From: Photorhabdus bodei
GTDB taxonomy: Bacteria > Pseudomonadota > Gammaproteobacteria > Enterobacterales > Enterobacteriaceae
Assembly: GCF_003287735.1 (NCBI RefSeq)
Contig: NZ_NSCM01000024.1
Coordinates: 1 to 47,561, forward strand
Direction: 5' to 3'
Length of the DNA stretch: 47,561 nt
Part shown: piece after piece, positions 7,573-16,598 of the stretch
Layout: each line of letters starts with the position of its first letter
Numbering within the stretch: position 1 is the first letter of the stretch
The notes under the pieces: model-generated
What the model was told of the DNA's origin: nothing
What the model saw: the letters and a program-made list of their open reading frames with translations, nothing else
Databases searched by the model: none
Translations under genes and position numbers: made by a program

Positions 7573-9000
7573 TTAATATCCGCCTATTTCAGCCAATAAT
7601 ATATGGCAAATATTGCCTAAAGTCTGCATCGCACGTTCCATTTCCTGATTCCAATCAAAAGAGGCATTCAGACGAAAGGCATGGTTAAACTGTTCACTGG
7701 TACAAAACATACTGCCCGGTGCAATACTGATCCCTTCTGCCAATGCTAGTTGATAAAGCCGCTGTGCATTGAACAATGGCTCAAATTCCAGCCAGAGGAA
7801 ATAACCACCTTTAGGGCAATTCACTTTGACTGAAGCAGGCATATAGTCACCAATTGCTCGTAACATCAGTTGCTGACGTTGCTCCAATATGCGACGAAGG
7901 CGACGTAAGTGGCTGTCATATCCCCCCTCAGCAAGATAATCCGCAATTGCCAATTGCGTCGGCATGCTGGCAGAAACGGTACTCATCATTTGTAGCTGTT
8001 GAATTCTCTTGGCATGTTTTCCTGCTGCAACCCAACCCACGCGGAATCCCGGTGCCAGACATTTGGAAAACGAGGAGCAGTGCATAAAGTTGTTTTCACT
8101 GTCTAACCCTTTCGCCGGTACAGGCCGTTGCTGATCGAAATAAAGTTCACCATAAACATCATCTTCAATCAGTACCACCTGATTACTGTTCAGGATATTC
8201 ACCAGCCGTAATTTACTTTCAGCAGACATCGTTCCCCCCAGCGGGTTCTGAAAGTGAGTCATTAACCAACAGGCTTTTATTGGGTATTTCTGAATTACCT
8301 CCTCCAGCGCATCCAAATCAATACCGTTTTGTGGATCAGTTTTGATTGCTACCGCTTTCAGACGTAAACGTTCAATGGCCTGTAAAGCACCGTAAAAAGC
8401 CGGTGATTCAATCACGACCCAATCCCCCGGCTCAGTCACCGACTGTAAACTGAAACTCAGTGATTCCATCGCACCAGCGGTAATGACAATTTCATCAGGA
8501 GAAACATGAATACCATGCATTGCATAACGGCGCGATATGTTACGGCGTAACTTATCATTACCCGGCGGTAAATTGGCTAAAGCGCTATGCGGTGCTATCC
8601 GCCTGGCAGCGGCCGCTAACGCTTTGGAAAGTTTAGGTTGAATCAATAAGGATGGGTCTGGAAATGCTGAACCAAACGGAATAATCGCAGGATCTTTGCA
8701 CGCCTGTAATACATCAAAAATAGAAGCGCTTATTTCTACGCTTTCACTTAAATGTAATCGCTTTCCTCCTTTTGCTGCGGCAAAGGGCTGCAAACGTTTG
8801 GCGACGTAATAACCCGATTGAGGGCGGGAAATGATCCATCCCTGACTCTCTAATAATTGATACGATTGGACAACGGTCATCAAACTCAAACCCGATAATT
8901 TCACTGATTCCCTCAGTGAAGGTAATCTATCTCCCACCAGCCAGGTACCGTCTTCAATATGTTGGAGAATTTGCCTGGCAAATTGTTCATAACGTTTCAT
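7573..9000 (-). CDS. MocR-type regulator (GntR HTH + PLP aminotransferase-like domain)
   Basis: The protein has 475 residues. Residues 1-70 form a GntR winged helix (ILQHIEDGTWLVGDRLPSLRES, then a helix-turn-helix ending YQLLESQGWI). The rest is a fold-type I aminotransferase-like domain, with the PLP-binding lysine in CSSFSKCLAPGFRVGW and the ligand-binding motifs ITAGAMESL and IEDDVYGEL. This architecture defines the MocR/PdxR subfamily, whose members regulate genes in response to PLP or an amine. The start at ATG 9000 follows GGGGAGA; a TTG just upstream is less likely. It is divergent from the cio operon, so it probably controls that operon, itself, or both. Confidence 0.88.
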   Translation of the reverse strand: MKRYEQFARQILQHIEDGTWLVGDRLPSLRESVKLSGLSLMTVVQSYQLLESQGWIISRPQSGYYVAKRLQPFAAAKGGKRLHLSESVEISASIFDVLQACKDPAIIPFGSAFPDPSLLIQPKLSKALAAAARRIAPHSALANLPPGNDKLRRNISRRYAMHGIHVSPDEIVITAGAMESLSFSLQSVTEPGDWVVIESPAFYGALQAIERLRLKAVAIKTDPQNGIDLDALEEVIQKYPIKACWLMTHFQNPLGGTMSAESKLRLVNILNSNQVVLIEDDVYGELYFDQQRPVPAKGLDSENNFMHCSSFSKCLAPGFRVGWVAAGKHAKRIQQLQMMSTVSASMPTQLAIADYLAEGGYDSHLRRLRRILEQRQQLMLRAIGDYMPASVKVNCPKGGYFLWLEFEPLFNAQRLYQLALAEGISIAPGSMFCTSEQFNHAFRLNASFDWNQEMERAMQTLGNICHILLAEIGGY

Positions 9001-9131
9001 CAATTCAGATCTCCCCGCAAACTGTTATAGTCAATATACAGAAAACTGTCACTATTATAGTCGTTTTTTTCATGCTTTACTTGCCCGCATACATTTCCTG
9101 CCTTTATTCAAACTAAAAATAAGAGGTCACT
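9001..9131. promoter_or_regulatory. Divergent control region, MocR gene / cio operon
   Basis: Two TTATAGTC direct repeats lie at 9025-9032 and 9055-9062 (30 bp apart), each near an ACTGT (9021-9025 and 9045-9049). MocR-type regulators are known to bind direct repeats, so these are good operator candidates. AAGAGGT at about 9121-9127 is the cioA ribosome site. Confidence 0.5.
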
Positions 9132-10469
9132 ATGTTTGGTTTAAGTGCCCTGGAACTGGCCAGAATTCAGTTCGCGTTTACCGTCTCCTTTCACATTATC
9201 TTTCCGGCGATTACCATCGGGCTGGCAAGTTTTTTAGCCGTACTGGAAGGGTTATGGCTGAAAACGCGTAATACTGATTACAAAGTGCTATATCATTTCT
9301 GGTCGAAAATTTTTGCTGTTAACTTCGGTATGGGCGTGGTTTCCGGTCTGGTTATGGCTTACCAGTTCGGCACTAACTGGAGTTTTTTCTCTGATTTTGC
9401 CGGTTCGATAACGGGTCCATTACTGACTTACGAAGTACTGACCGCGTTCTTTCTTGAAGCGGGCTTTCTCGGCGTTATGTTATTTGGCTGGAATCGTGTA
9501 GGTGAAAAATTACATTTCTTCGCCACCTTTATGGTTGCGCTAGGTACTCTGATATCCACTTTTTGGATACTGGCTTCCAATAGCTGGATGCAAACCCCGC
9601 AAGGTCACGAAATTGTCAATAATCAGGTCGTCCCCGTCGACTGGCTGGCAGTGATATTTAATCCCTCCTTTCCCTATCGCCTGGCTCATATGTCTACTGC
9701 GGCCTTCCTCGCCTCAGCATTCTTTGTTGCAGCTTCAGCGGCATGGCATTTATTAAAAGGCAATGACTCGGCAGCAATGAAAAAAATGCTATCCATGTCG
9801 ATGTGGATGATCTTGATTATTGCGCCTTTGCAGGCATTGATTGGTGATGCTCACGGTCTCAACACCCTCAAACATCAACCCGCTAAAGTCGCGGCAATGG
9901 AAGGCCACTGGGAAAATCTTCCCGGTGAAGCAACGCCGCTGATCCTGTTTGGTATCCCGGATATGGAGCGGGAAGAGACGCGTTATGCCGTCGAAATTCC
10001 TTATCTCGCCAGTCTAATCTTAACTCACAGTATAGATAAGCAGGTTCCAGCGCTTAAGGAATTTCCACCGGAAGACAGACCTAATGCGCTTATGGTTTTC
10101 TGGTCATTTAGAGTGATGGTCGGCCTCGGTGTATTGATGATAGTTGCCGGCTTTTGGGGGCTTTGGCTGCGCTATAAGAGACGACTTTATCAGTCAAAAA
10201 GCTTCCTGCGCTTTATATTCTTGATGGCACCTTCCGGCCTGATCGCCATTCTTGCCGGTTGGTTTACCACCGAAATAGGCCGTCAACCGTGGGTAGTTTA
10301 TGGCCTGTTACGCACCAAAGATGCAGTATCCGCACACGGTGAAATACATATGAGCATCAGTTTGTTGCTTTTTATCGCGGTTTACAGCTCGGTATTCGGT
10401 GTGGGTTACGCCTATATGATGAAACTTATCCGCAAAGGTCCCAAAAAGGAGCTAAAAAATGGGTATTGA
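9132..10469 (+). CDS. cioA: Cyanide-insensitive cytochrome bd quinol oxidase, subunit I
   Basis: The protein has 445 residues and about nine membrane helices. It is the inner-membrane quinol oxidase subunit that binds hemes b and reduces oxygen. Visible ligands are His21 (FTVSFHIIFP), His186 (YRLAHM) and Met329 (FWSFRVMVG), and conserved Glu101/Glu109 lie in YEVLTAFFLEAGF. It is well short of the about 520 residues of Escherichia CydA because the Q-loop is short. That is the mark of the CIO branch, known for low cyanide sensitivity. The frame overlaps cioB by 11 nt, so translation is coupled. Confidence 0.9.
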   Translation: MFGLSALELARIQFAFTVSFHIIFPAITIGLASFLAVLEGLWLKTRNTDYKVLYHFWSKIFAVNFGMGVVSGLVMAYQFGTNWSFFSDFAGSITGPLLTYEVLTAFFLEAGFLGVMLFGWNRVGEKLHFFATFMVALGTLISTFWILASNSWMQTPQGHEIVNNQVVPVDWLAVIFNPSFPYRLAHMSTAAFLASAFFVAASAAWHLLKGNDSAAMKKMLSMSMWMILIIAPLQALIGDAHGLNTLKHQPAKVAAMEGHWENLPGEATPLILFGIPDMEREETRYAVEIPYLASLILTHSIDKQVPALKEFPPEDRPNALMVFWSFRVMVGLGVLMIVAGFWGLWLRYKRRLYQSKSFLRFIFLMAPSGLIAILAGWFTTEIGRQPWVVYGLLRTKDAVSAHGEIHMSISLLLFIAVYSSVFGVGYAYMMKLIRKGPKKELKNGY

Positions 10470-11466
10470 TCTGCCGTTAATCTGGTTCATTATCATTGTA
10501 TTCAGCATCATGATGTACATTGTCATGGATGGTTTTGATCTTGGGATTGGGCTGCTCTATCCCACGGTTAAAAGCGATAAGGAGCGTGATTTAATGATGA
10601 ACAGTGTTGCGCCGGTATGGGATGGTAACGAAACCTGGTTAGTGCTTGGCGGCGCAGGTTTATTCGGTGCTTTTCCTTTGGCTTATGCCGTTATCCTTGA
10701 TGCATTAACGATCCCCCTGACATTAATGTTATTTGGTCTGATCTTCCGTGGTGTCGCCTTTGAATTTCGTTTCAAATGCGCGCCTGAGCATCGTCATATC
10801 TGGGACAAAGCTTTTATCGGCGGCTCCGTGATGGCGACGTTTGCTCAGGGCGTGGTAGTAGGTGCCTTTATTCAAGGGTTCCCGGTGGAAAACCGAACTT
10901 ACACCGGCGGCTATTTTGATTGGTTCTCACCCTTCCCCCTATTTTGTGGTTTTGGCCTGATAATTGCTTACGCATTATTAGGCTGTGGCTGGCTAATTAT
11001 GAAAACCGAAGGTCACCTACAACAAGAGATGTACCGTGTCGCCCGTCCGCTCACTTTTCTGATGCTGACAGTCATCGCCATTATCAGTTTATGGACACCA
11101 TTCATTCATCCGGCAATAACTGAACGTTGGTTCAGCTTACCTAACCTGTTGCTCTTCCTTCCCGTGCCACTGTTGGTGGTCTGGTCTGGCTGGAAACTAC
11201 TGCATTCCATCAAACGTAAAGCTCATTACACACCGTTTCTGGTAGCACTATTGTTAGTTTTTCTTGGCTACAGTGGGTTAGGTATCAGTATCTGGCCTAA
11301 CTTGATCCCACCAGCCATCAGCTACGAAGCTGCGGCGGCACCGCAGCAAAGTTTAGGTTTTATGCTGGTCGGCGCGCTACTTATCATCCCAGTGATCCTG
11401 GTTTACACCTATTGGAGCTACTACGTTTTTCGGGGGAAAGTTAACCATGAACAAGGCTACCACTAA
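10459..11466 (+). CDS. cioB: Cyanide-insensitive cytochrome bd oxidase, subunit II
   Basis: The protein has 335 residues with multiple membrane helices and starts MGIDLPLIWFIIIVF...MYIVMDGFDLGIG. The DGFDLG and WDGNETWLV motifs are hallmarks of CydB/CioB. It pairs with CioA in the membrane as the structural partner. AAGGAG lies just before the ATG, inside the end of cioA. Its own end overlaps the third small gene by 20 nt, giving one tightly coupled operon. It looks intact. Confidence 0.92.
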   Translation: MGIDLPLIWFIIIVFSIMMYIVMDGFDLGIGLLYPTVKSDKERDLMMNSVAPVWDGNETWLVLGGAGLFGAFPLAYAVILDALTIPLTLMLFGLIFRGVAFEFRFKCAPEHRHIWDKAFIGGSVMATFAQGVVVGAFIQGFPVENRTYTGGYFDWFSPFPLFCGFGLIIAYALLGCGWLIMKTEGHLQQEMYRVARPLTFLMLTVIAIISLWTPFIHPAITERWFSLPNLLLFLPVPLLVVWSGWKLLHSIKRKAHYTPFLVALLLVFLGYSGLGISIWPNLIPPAISYEAAAAPQQSLGFMLVGALLIIPVILVYTYWSYYVFRGKVNHEQGYH

Positions 11467-11605
11467 TCAAAACACCCCACGCCCTTCTGTATGGAAACGG
11501 ATAGGCTGGATGGCGACGATCTGGTTATGCAGTGTGATGGCTCTTTTTGCTGTTTCCACGCTATTTCGTCTTCTGATGACAGCAGCCGGTATGAAATTGA
11601 AGTAA
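11447..11605 (+). CDS. DUF2474-type small third subunit of the CIO operon
   Basis: This 52-residue protein starts ATG inside the end of cioB. It has a polar N-terminus, then a conserved-looking WKRIGWMATIWLCSVMALF leading through one membrane helix to a short basic tail (GMKLK). Many bd/CIO operons carry such a single-helix peptide (CydX or DUF2474 type), which stabilises the oxidase. The 20-nt overlap with cioB implies coupled translation. The position and pattern support the call. Confidence 0.8.
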   Translation: MNKATTNQNTPRPSVWKRIGWMATIWLCSVMALFAVSTLFRLLMTAAGMKLK

Positions 11606-11672
11606 TTATTAACACTATTTAACAAATTGAGCTAAAGTTTTCATCAGTATTGCAGAACGGAATCTTAACCTG

Positions 11673-12902
11673 ATGAAAACAAGTTCAAATAACACCATCT
11701 TCAAAAACCAAAAACTGTTTGTAATCAACTCTGTTATAAATTTATTTTTACTTTTTATACTATTGTTGATTAATAAACCGTCGATTCCAGATTTAATTTT
11801 ACCGTTATTGATAATGTTAAGTATTACAAATGTCTACTTTCTGATAAAAGTGGTACATAACTCTGCTCCTGTCAAAGAATGGCAACATGCAAGATACAAA
11901 GCAGAAATTAACGCACTGAAACAAAAAAATGGCTATTTGGATTTCCTCTGTCAAAGCCATTTCAAACTACAAAATTGTAAACTGCTACCTGAAAAGCTTC
12001 AGGAGATTTTTTCTCACCTCAATCGCCTGATCCCTTTCTGTGAAGCCAAAATCATCTTTTATCCATCACAACAAGAATATTTCTTTCGCAATCCCCACCA
12101 ATGTCCCTATTTTGATATGCCGCTGATTATGAGATGGAATCTAGATGATAATATTGATAGCTATGGAATACTCTGGATAAAAACACACAGAAATAGTGAT
12201 CTCACTCCTGATGAAAAAAAACTGGTCCAGGATGTAGTGACTTTAATGACAAATAAACTATTACGGGAAAATCAGATCCAATGCCAACACCAGAGTATGT
12301 TGGCCACAGAGAGAGCCGCTATTTCTCGTGAACTCCACGATTCCATTGCCCAATCCCTCTCTTTCCTTAAGATTCAAGTTAATTGCCTATATATCGGCAG
12401 TGATAATTTACCCAAGCAAAGTTTAACCTCGCTGAATATGATTAAAGATGAGTTGAATATTGCTTATCGCCAGCTCAGAGAATTACTGGCAACTTTCAGG
12501 AACGAACAACCTCAATGTAATCTACAAGAATCTTTACAGACCTTGATTAATGAATTTAACCACCGTCTAGGCTTCAACATTGAATTCAATTACCGCCTGA
12601 CACATCAACACATTCCTGACAGTTACAGCAAGCATTTGATACAAATCATTAGGGAATGTCTGAACAACTGTTATAAGCATGCCGATGCCAATTGGATCAG
12701 TATCCGTATTTATCCTATCGATGAAAAAATCATTACAGTTGTCAGTGACAATGGCCGAGGCATTAATTTGAATTCCGCTAATAAAAACAAATTTGGGCTG
12801 GCTATTATGCAAGACAGAGTTTCTATCCTAGGTGGACAATTACAGATAAAAAACCGTAAACATGGTGGTACAGAAGTAGAAATTCAATTTTCAGTGGATT
12901 GA
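11673..12902 (+). CDS. NarX-like sensor histidine kinase (orphan)
   Basis: The protein has 409 residues. Residues about 15-60 contain two hydrophobic helices with almost no periplasmic loop. A GAF-like or degenerate middle region follows (about 95-195), then a HisKA_3 dimerisation helix with the phospho-acceptor His222 in ISRELHDSIAQSLSFL. The HATPase domain has the N box ECLNNCYKHA and G boxes DNGRG and GLAIMQDR. This is the NarX/NarQ/UhpB kinase type, but it lacks the large periplasmic nitrate sensor. No response regulator gene is adjacent. It follows the CIO operon by 67 bp and could be co-transcribed with it; a respiratory or redox signal is a reasonable guess only. Confidence 0.85.
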   Translation: MKTSSNNTIFKNQKLFVINSVINLFLLFILLLINKPSIPDLILPLLIMLSITNVYFLIKVVHNSAPVKEWQHARYKAEINALKQKNGYLDFLCQSHFKLQNCKLLPEKLQEIFSHLNRLIPFCEAKIIFYPSQQEYFFRNPHQCPYFDMPLIMRWNLDDNIDSYGILWIKTHRNSDLTPDEKKLVQDVVTLMTNKLLRENQIQCQHQSMLATERAAISRELHDSIAQSLSFLKIQVNCLYIGSDNLPKQSLTSLNMIKDELNIAYRQLRELLATFRNEQPQCNLQESLQTLINEFNHRLGFNIEFNYRLTHQHIPDSYSKHLIQIIRECLNNCYKHADANWISIRIYPIDEKIITVVSDNGRGINLNSANKNKFGLAIMQDRVSILGGQLQIKNRKHGGTEVEIQFSVD

Positions 12903-12946
12903 AAAAGGCAGATAAATCCCATTATTGACGGCAACGCAATTTGTTG

Positions 12947-12965
12947 AATGATAATAATTATCATT
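12947..12965 (+). promoter_or_regulatory. Fur box
   Basis: AATGATAAT-A-ATTATCATT is a perfect 19-bp palindrome close to the Fur consensus, 76 bp upstream of the siderophore-interacting reductase gene. Iron-bound Fur would repress that gene. Confidence 0.88.
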
Positions 12966-13040
12966 TGTGTTAATTGCTGTTACACTAACTTTGGCTTTAT
13001 CAGATAATAACCTTCGGTAAATTTTCCAGAGGAATTTTAC

Positions 13041-13874
13041 GTGACCAATAGAACAATTGAAGAAAAAAACATTTACCGCCCTGCACCACCTAGACTTGTT
13101 CAGGTGAAAAACATTTTCGACGTGACACCTAATATGCGCAGCATGACTTTCACCAGTGAATGTCTGGATAGTTATCCCACTGAATGTGAAGGCGGACACC
13201 TAAAGATATTCTTACCGCTTCCGGGGCAGACCAAACCGGTGTTACCGACTTTATCTCCAGAAGGCCCAATATGGCCGCCGAGTGAACTGCGCCCAATAAC
13301 GCGCACTTACTCGGTTCGGGCTATCCGTACCGAACAAAAAGAGATCGATATTGAATTTGCACTACACCACAATGGCGGCCCGGCAGTGGAATTTGCTTAT
13401 AGAGCCCAAATTGGTGACTGGATCGGTATCACTAACCCCGGAGGCCCAGATCCATTACTGCCAAAAGTCAGCCACTACTATATGGCCGGCGACCCGAGCT
13501 CCCTGCCTGCTATTGCGGCGCTATTGGAAACAGTAAAACCAGATGCGACCGGGCAAGTCATTATGCGTATCGAAAGTGAGCAAGATATTCAGGAATTAAA
13601 AAAACCGGCAGGAATAGCCGTTCACTGGATCACTGGTGATGTTGAAATAACTGACAAAATCATATCTGAATTCAAATCCTGGTCATTACCAACAGAAGAT
13701 GTCACTTTCTGGCTTGCCGGTGAAGATAAGCTGGTAAAAGAACTTCGTCGCTATATTCGCCGAGAAAAAGGCTATGAACGCCACCAGCTATATGCCATTC
13801 CTTACTGGAGGCATGGCTTTGATGAGGAAGGTTATCATGTCCTGCGTCATGAAGTGATGGATAGCGACGATTAA
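13041..13874 (+). CDS. Siderophore-interacting FAD-dependent ferric reductase (ViuB/YqjH family)
   Basis: The 277-residue cytoplasmic protein starts at GTG after AGAGGA. The FAD-binding domain motif RTYSVR lies at about residues 93-98, followed by HHNGGPAVEFAYRAQIGDWIG. The NAD(P)-binding-like half has YYMAGDPSSLPAIAALLE, and the closing WRHGFDEEGYHVLRHE segment is typical of the family. These enzymes release iron from imported ferric siderophores by reduction. The perfect Fur box upstream agrees with that role. It is monocistronic, with a hairpin following. Confidence 0.92.
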   Translation: MTNRTIEEKNIYRPAPPRLVQVKNIFDVTPNMRSMTFTSECLDSYPTECEGGHLKIFLPLPGQTKPVLPTLSPEGPIWPPSELRPITRTYSVRAIRTEQKEIDIEFALHHNGGPAVEFAYRAQIGDWIGITNPGGPDPLLPKVSHYYMAGDPSSLPAIAALLETVKPDATGQVIMRIESEQDIQELKKPAGIAVHWITGDVEITDKIISEFKSWSLPTEDVTFWLAGEDKLVKELRRYIRREKGYERHQLYAIPYWRHGFDEEGYHVLRHEVMDSDD

Positions 13875-13890
13875 GAACCTTATTTAATCC

Positions 13891-13922
13891 CCCCTCACTT
13901 ACTGCAATCAGAAAGTGAGGGG
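13891..13922 (+). terminator. Stem-loop after the siderophore reductase gene
   Basis: CCCCTCACTT / AAGTGAGGGG forms a 10-bp perfect stem with a 12-nt loop. It lacks a strong T run on the plus side, so it may act as a weak terminator or an mRNA 3' stabiliser. Confidence 0.6.
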
Positions 13923-14119
13923 ATCAACGATAGGGATATTATCAGTAAGATCACTTAAAATGAGGTTTTTAAAACCGAAGAAATGCGATTGACGATAACT
14001 CAATCCCTATTGAGTTTGTGACACTTTCTTACAAATCTATTTTTTCATAGATTTAAAAAATGAAAATTTTCTCTTGCTATTTACTGATGCTTTAATAATC
14101 ATAACTTGAGTTCCATCAT

Positions 14120-14340
14120 ATGGACAGTATGAAGGAAATTACAACTCCTGTTCCCTTTATTCAAAGGGATTAATCGATGGGAATACAATTCTGTCTTCCT
14201 GTCGTTCAACTCACTATTACTCACGGCATAAGCGGTGTTTCTTATTTGTGGTAATAGGATTTTTACTATATTGTTTCTTTGGTGACGCAATCAATCACGG
14301 CTATTCCTGGCGGGATATTTATGCTGATGAAGGTGATTGA
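14120..14340 (+). pseudogene. Possible small membrane protein gene, broken
   Basis: One frame reads MDSMKEITTPVPFIQRD, then a stop, then SMGIQFCLPVVQLTITHG. In the next frame the sequence continues FLFVVIGFLLYCFFGDAIN and closes GYSWRDIYADEGD. Stitching them gives a short polar N-terminus followed by one membrane helix, which would need one stop and one frameshift to be undone. It sits just upstream of two coupled genes that include another single-helix protein with a similar FGD motif after the helix, so it may be a decayed relative of them. This is interpretation, not a recognised family. Confidence 0.35.
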
Positions 14341-14383
14341 TAGCCGGGCGGGGAAATAACGTTAAAAGAAGGAAGTAAAACTA

Positions 14384-14482
14384 ATGGCTATATCAGATCC
14401 ACGCTTATGCTTTGATTGTAAACGGTTTCTGAAAAACTGGGTGGAATTTCAGTTGGTGGATGAACAGGAACTGTCCGTATGA
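14384..14482 (+). CDS. 32-residue small protein coupled to the next gene
   Basis: ATG at 14384 follows AGAAGGAAG. The short product is MAISDPRLC followed by FDCKRFLKNW and a C-terminal VDEQELSV. Two Cys sit in an LCFDCK pattern, like half of a zinc ribbon. Its TGA overlaps the ATG of the next gene (ATGA), a translational-coupling arrangement that argues it is really translated. The function is unknown. Confidence 0.55.
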   Translation: MAISDPRLCFDCKRFLKNWVEFQLVDEQELSV

Positions 14483-15225
14483 AAATATTGAAAATAACGC
14501 TGTCCTTATTATTTCTCTATTCTATTTACTGGGCGTTTGGTGACACCTTTTTTAACTGGCTTTTTCCTTTTTCACCTGACGAGAAGAAACAGTTGATTAC
14601 GGTGGAAGGTGTCGTGCCGAAATACACAAAACCGTATGTGTCTGCGCAGTATATCTCAAAAGATTGTCTTAGATATCAGCTTGATGCAGGTATGTCGCCT
14701 TATCAAGTGCCGACTTATTATGGATTGGATTTGGATGTAAAAGCTGATCCACAAACTGGTTATTTTCAGGCGAAATTACCTTCCAATGGAGGAGGATGGT
14801 GTAAATGGAAAATCGACCAAGCCTCTGTGGCGGTGGGTTATACTGATGTTAGCCACCTGATGAAAGATGCTATTCCCTATGCAGGGACAGGATTAACTGC
14901 ATTTATCAACGACGCGGCTCAAACAAATATTAGCGAAATTGCAGCATTGAATACTATAGATTTCAGCCCGGTTATTTACCCTGTATTAAAAGTGGTTGAT
15001 GGGCGTCCAAATAGAATTTTCTTACAGGGCGTGGTGGATACGTATCCTTTTAGGCTGAAATTAACGCCAGGAGCGGAATGGAAAATTACCTATAAACCTA
15101 AGTTAGATGAAACCAAAATGCCTAAAATTATTATCCCACCAGGTAAAGAACCTTCAAGAGTTGAATATCCTGATGGCAGAATTGATTTAGACAGAGATTC
15201 TATTGATTACTGGAAAATAAAGTAG
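14479..15225 (+). CDS. Membrane-anchored protein of unknown function
   Basis: The protein has 248 residues. Residues 3-22 form one N-terminal hydrophobic helix (ILKITLSLLFLYSIYWAFGD), so the bulk is probably periplasmic and anchored to the inner membrane. The C-terminal part is rich in beta-forming residues, with three Cys (KDCLRY, GGWCKW) able to form a disulfide. It closes YPDGRIDLDRDSIDYWK. I do not recognise the family. The coupled 32-residue gene and the decayed small gene upstream suggest a small accessory set, possibly immunity-like. That last point is a guess. Confidence 0.7.
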   Translation: MKILKITLSLLFLYSIYWAFGDTFFNWLFPFSPDEKKQLITVEGVVPKYTKPYVSAQYISKDCLRYQLDAGMSPYQVPTYYGLDLDVKADPQTGYFQAKLPSNGGGWCKWKIDQASVAVGYTDVSHLMKDAIPYAGTGLTAFINDAAQTNISEIAALNTIDFSPVIYPVLKVVDGRPNRIFLQGVVDTYPFRLKLTPGAEWKITYKPKLDETKMPKIIIPPGKEPSRVEYPDGRIDLDRDSIDYWKIK

Positions 15226-15254
15226 CGCCCCTAAGGTCATATCACCAGTTTATC

Positions 15255-15381
15255 TATACCCGTTATCCTTCAAGTTGCCTCTTTGTTGGCTGCACTCGCT
15301 CACCCCGGTCACATAGTTACCTATGCTCCCAGGGATTCACTCCCTTGCCGTCGCGATCCATCTTGAAATCCATAGGGTATA
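15255..15381 (+). repeat. ERIC element, full length (127 bp)
   Basis: It runs from TATACCCGTTATCC to CCATAGGGTATA, with the conserved core GCCTCTTTGTTGGCTGC. It is an imperfect palindrome able to fold into one long hairpin. It lies between two convergent genes. Confidence 0.92.
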
Positions 15382-15441
15382 TATCCAAAATTAAACAGTA
15401 AAGGTAAAGGATTTAAAATAGGCGGAATAATCAAGGATCAC

Positions 15442-15474
15442 GCCGTGAGGCGCTCTTGCAAAAGCCCCCACGGC
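15442..15474 (-). terminator. Hairpin downstream of the phoH-like gene
   Basis: GCCGTG-A-GGC / GCC-C-CACGGC forms an imperfect stem just past the end of the minus-strand PhoH-like gene. The following T run is weak. Confidence 0.45.
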
Positions 15475-15487
15475 ATATTTCCATCGG

Positions 15488-16279
15488 TTATTTACAATAA
15501 GCCAATAACGTTTTCTGGCACAGTTGAGAACGAACACAATCCTCTTGATTAAAATGGATAACACTGACGATTTCATCATCTGAAAATCTTTCCAGTGCAT
15601 CTCGCAATCCTGATACGACTCCAACTGGCAAATCGCATTGACTTATATCACCATTTACAATCACAGTAACATTTTCCCCAAGCCGGGTCAGAAACATTTT
15701 CATCTGATTAACAGTGACATTCTGAGCTTCATCCAGAATCACAAACGCGTTTTCAAATGTTCTACCCCGCATATAGGCAAAAGGCGCAATTTCCACTTTG
15801 CCAATCTCAGGCCGCAAGCAATATTGCAGAAACGATGCTCCCATGCGTTTTAATAAAACGTCATAAACCGGTCGGAAATAAGGTGCAAATTTTTCAGCCA
15901 TATCTCCGGGCAAAAAACCGAGATCTTCATCCGCCTGTAATACAGGACGGGTGACGATGATCCTATCAATTTCCTTATTAATCAACGCATCCGCAGCCAT
16001 TGCCGCACTGATAAACGTTTTACCGCAACCCGCCTCCCCACTGGCAATAATCAGTTTTTTATAGTTTATTGCGCACATATAACGCCGTTGCGTTTCAGTC
16101 CGTGGCAAAATTTCCGAAGTATCCCGCTTATCACGTGCCATACCAATGGCTTCTACGCCACCGAGTTGCACCAGAGAGGTTACATTATCATCCTGATAAC
16201 ATTGATGATGACGCAAATCCCTTTTCATCATCCGTTTTGCTTCTCGACGTGATTTAATCACTGCTTTCTGTCTACTCAT
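15488..16279 (-). CDS. PhoH-like P-loop ATPase
   Basis: The protein has 263 residues. The basic N-terminus is followed by the Walker A motif GEAGCGKT at 81-88 (the usual form is GPAGTGKT, so two positions differ). RPV lies at about 111, and the Walker B motif VILDEAQN has its acidic pair at 183-184. NGDISQCDLP is the sensor-like block. This is the PhoH family, cytoplasmic ATPases linked to RNA metabolism and phosphate or stress responses. It matches the short PhoH form of enterobacteria rather than YbeZ. It is monocistronic. Confidence 0.88.
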   Translation of the reverse strand: MSRQKAVIKSRREAKRMMKRDLRHHQCYQDDNVTSLVQLGGVEAIGMARDKRDTSEILPRTETQRRYMCAINYKKLIIASGEAGCGKTFISAAMAADALINKEIDRIIVTRPVLQADEDLGFLPGDMAEKFAPYFRPVYDVLLKRMGASFLQYCLRPEIGKVEIAPFAYMRGRTFENAFVILDEAQNVTVNQMKMFLTRLGENVTVIVNGDISQCDLPVGVVSGLRDALERFSDDEIVSVIHFNQEDCVRSQLCQKTLLAYCK

Positions 16280-16598
16280 AGCAGTATCACCTTATCGTTG
16301 TTTTCACCCATCCGGTGTCATATCACCGATACAATAACTACGTTATTTAATGACTCTGAGCTTCCCACAGGTTCGCATATTATCGGAATATCAATCATTA
16401 ATGTTACTCACCATTATTTCTATCTAATGAAAACTAACGAATCATTATGACAGTATAATGACAATCTCTCAGTTATGACAAACAAGCCAGGGACGCTCAA
16501 TTAAAAATAATCGACAGTATCCTTTATTTAGTTTTGAGAGAAATTTAATTCATTGAATAATATGACTTAATATTTACAATGATAAGCATTCATTAATA
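16280..16598. other. AT-rich spacer upstream of the phoH-like gene
   Basis: About 320 bp with no open frame of note. It should hold the minus-strand promoter of the PhoH-like gene, but I cannot place one confidently. Confidence 0.4.

Noticed and set aside
12891..13199. 102-codon minus-strand frame over the Fur box
   Set aside because: It is antisense to the siderophore reductase start and to the Fur box, with no family match.
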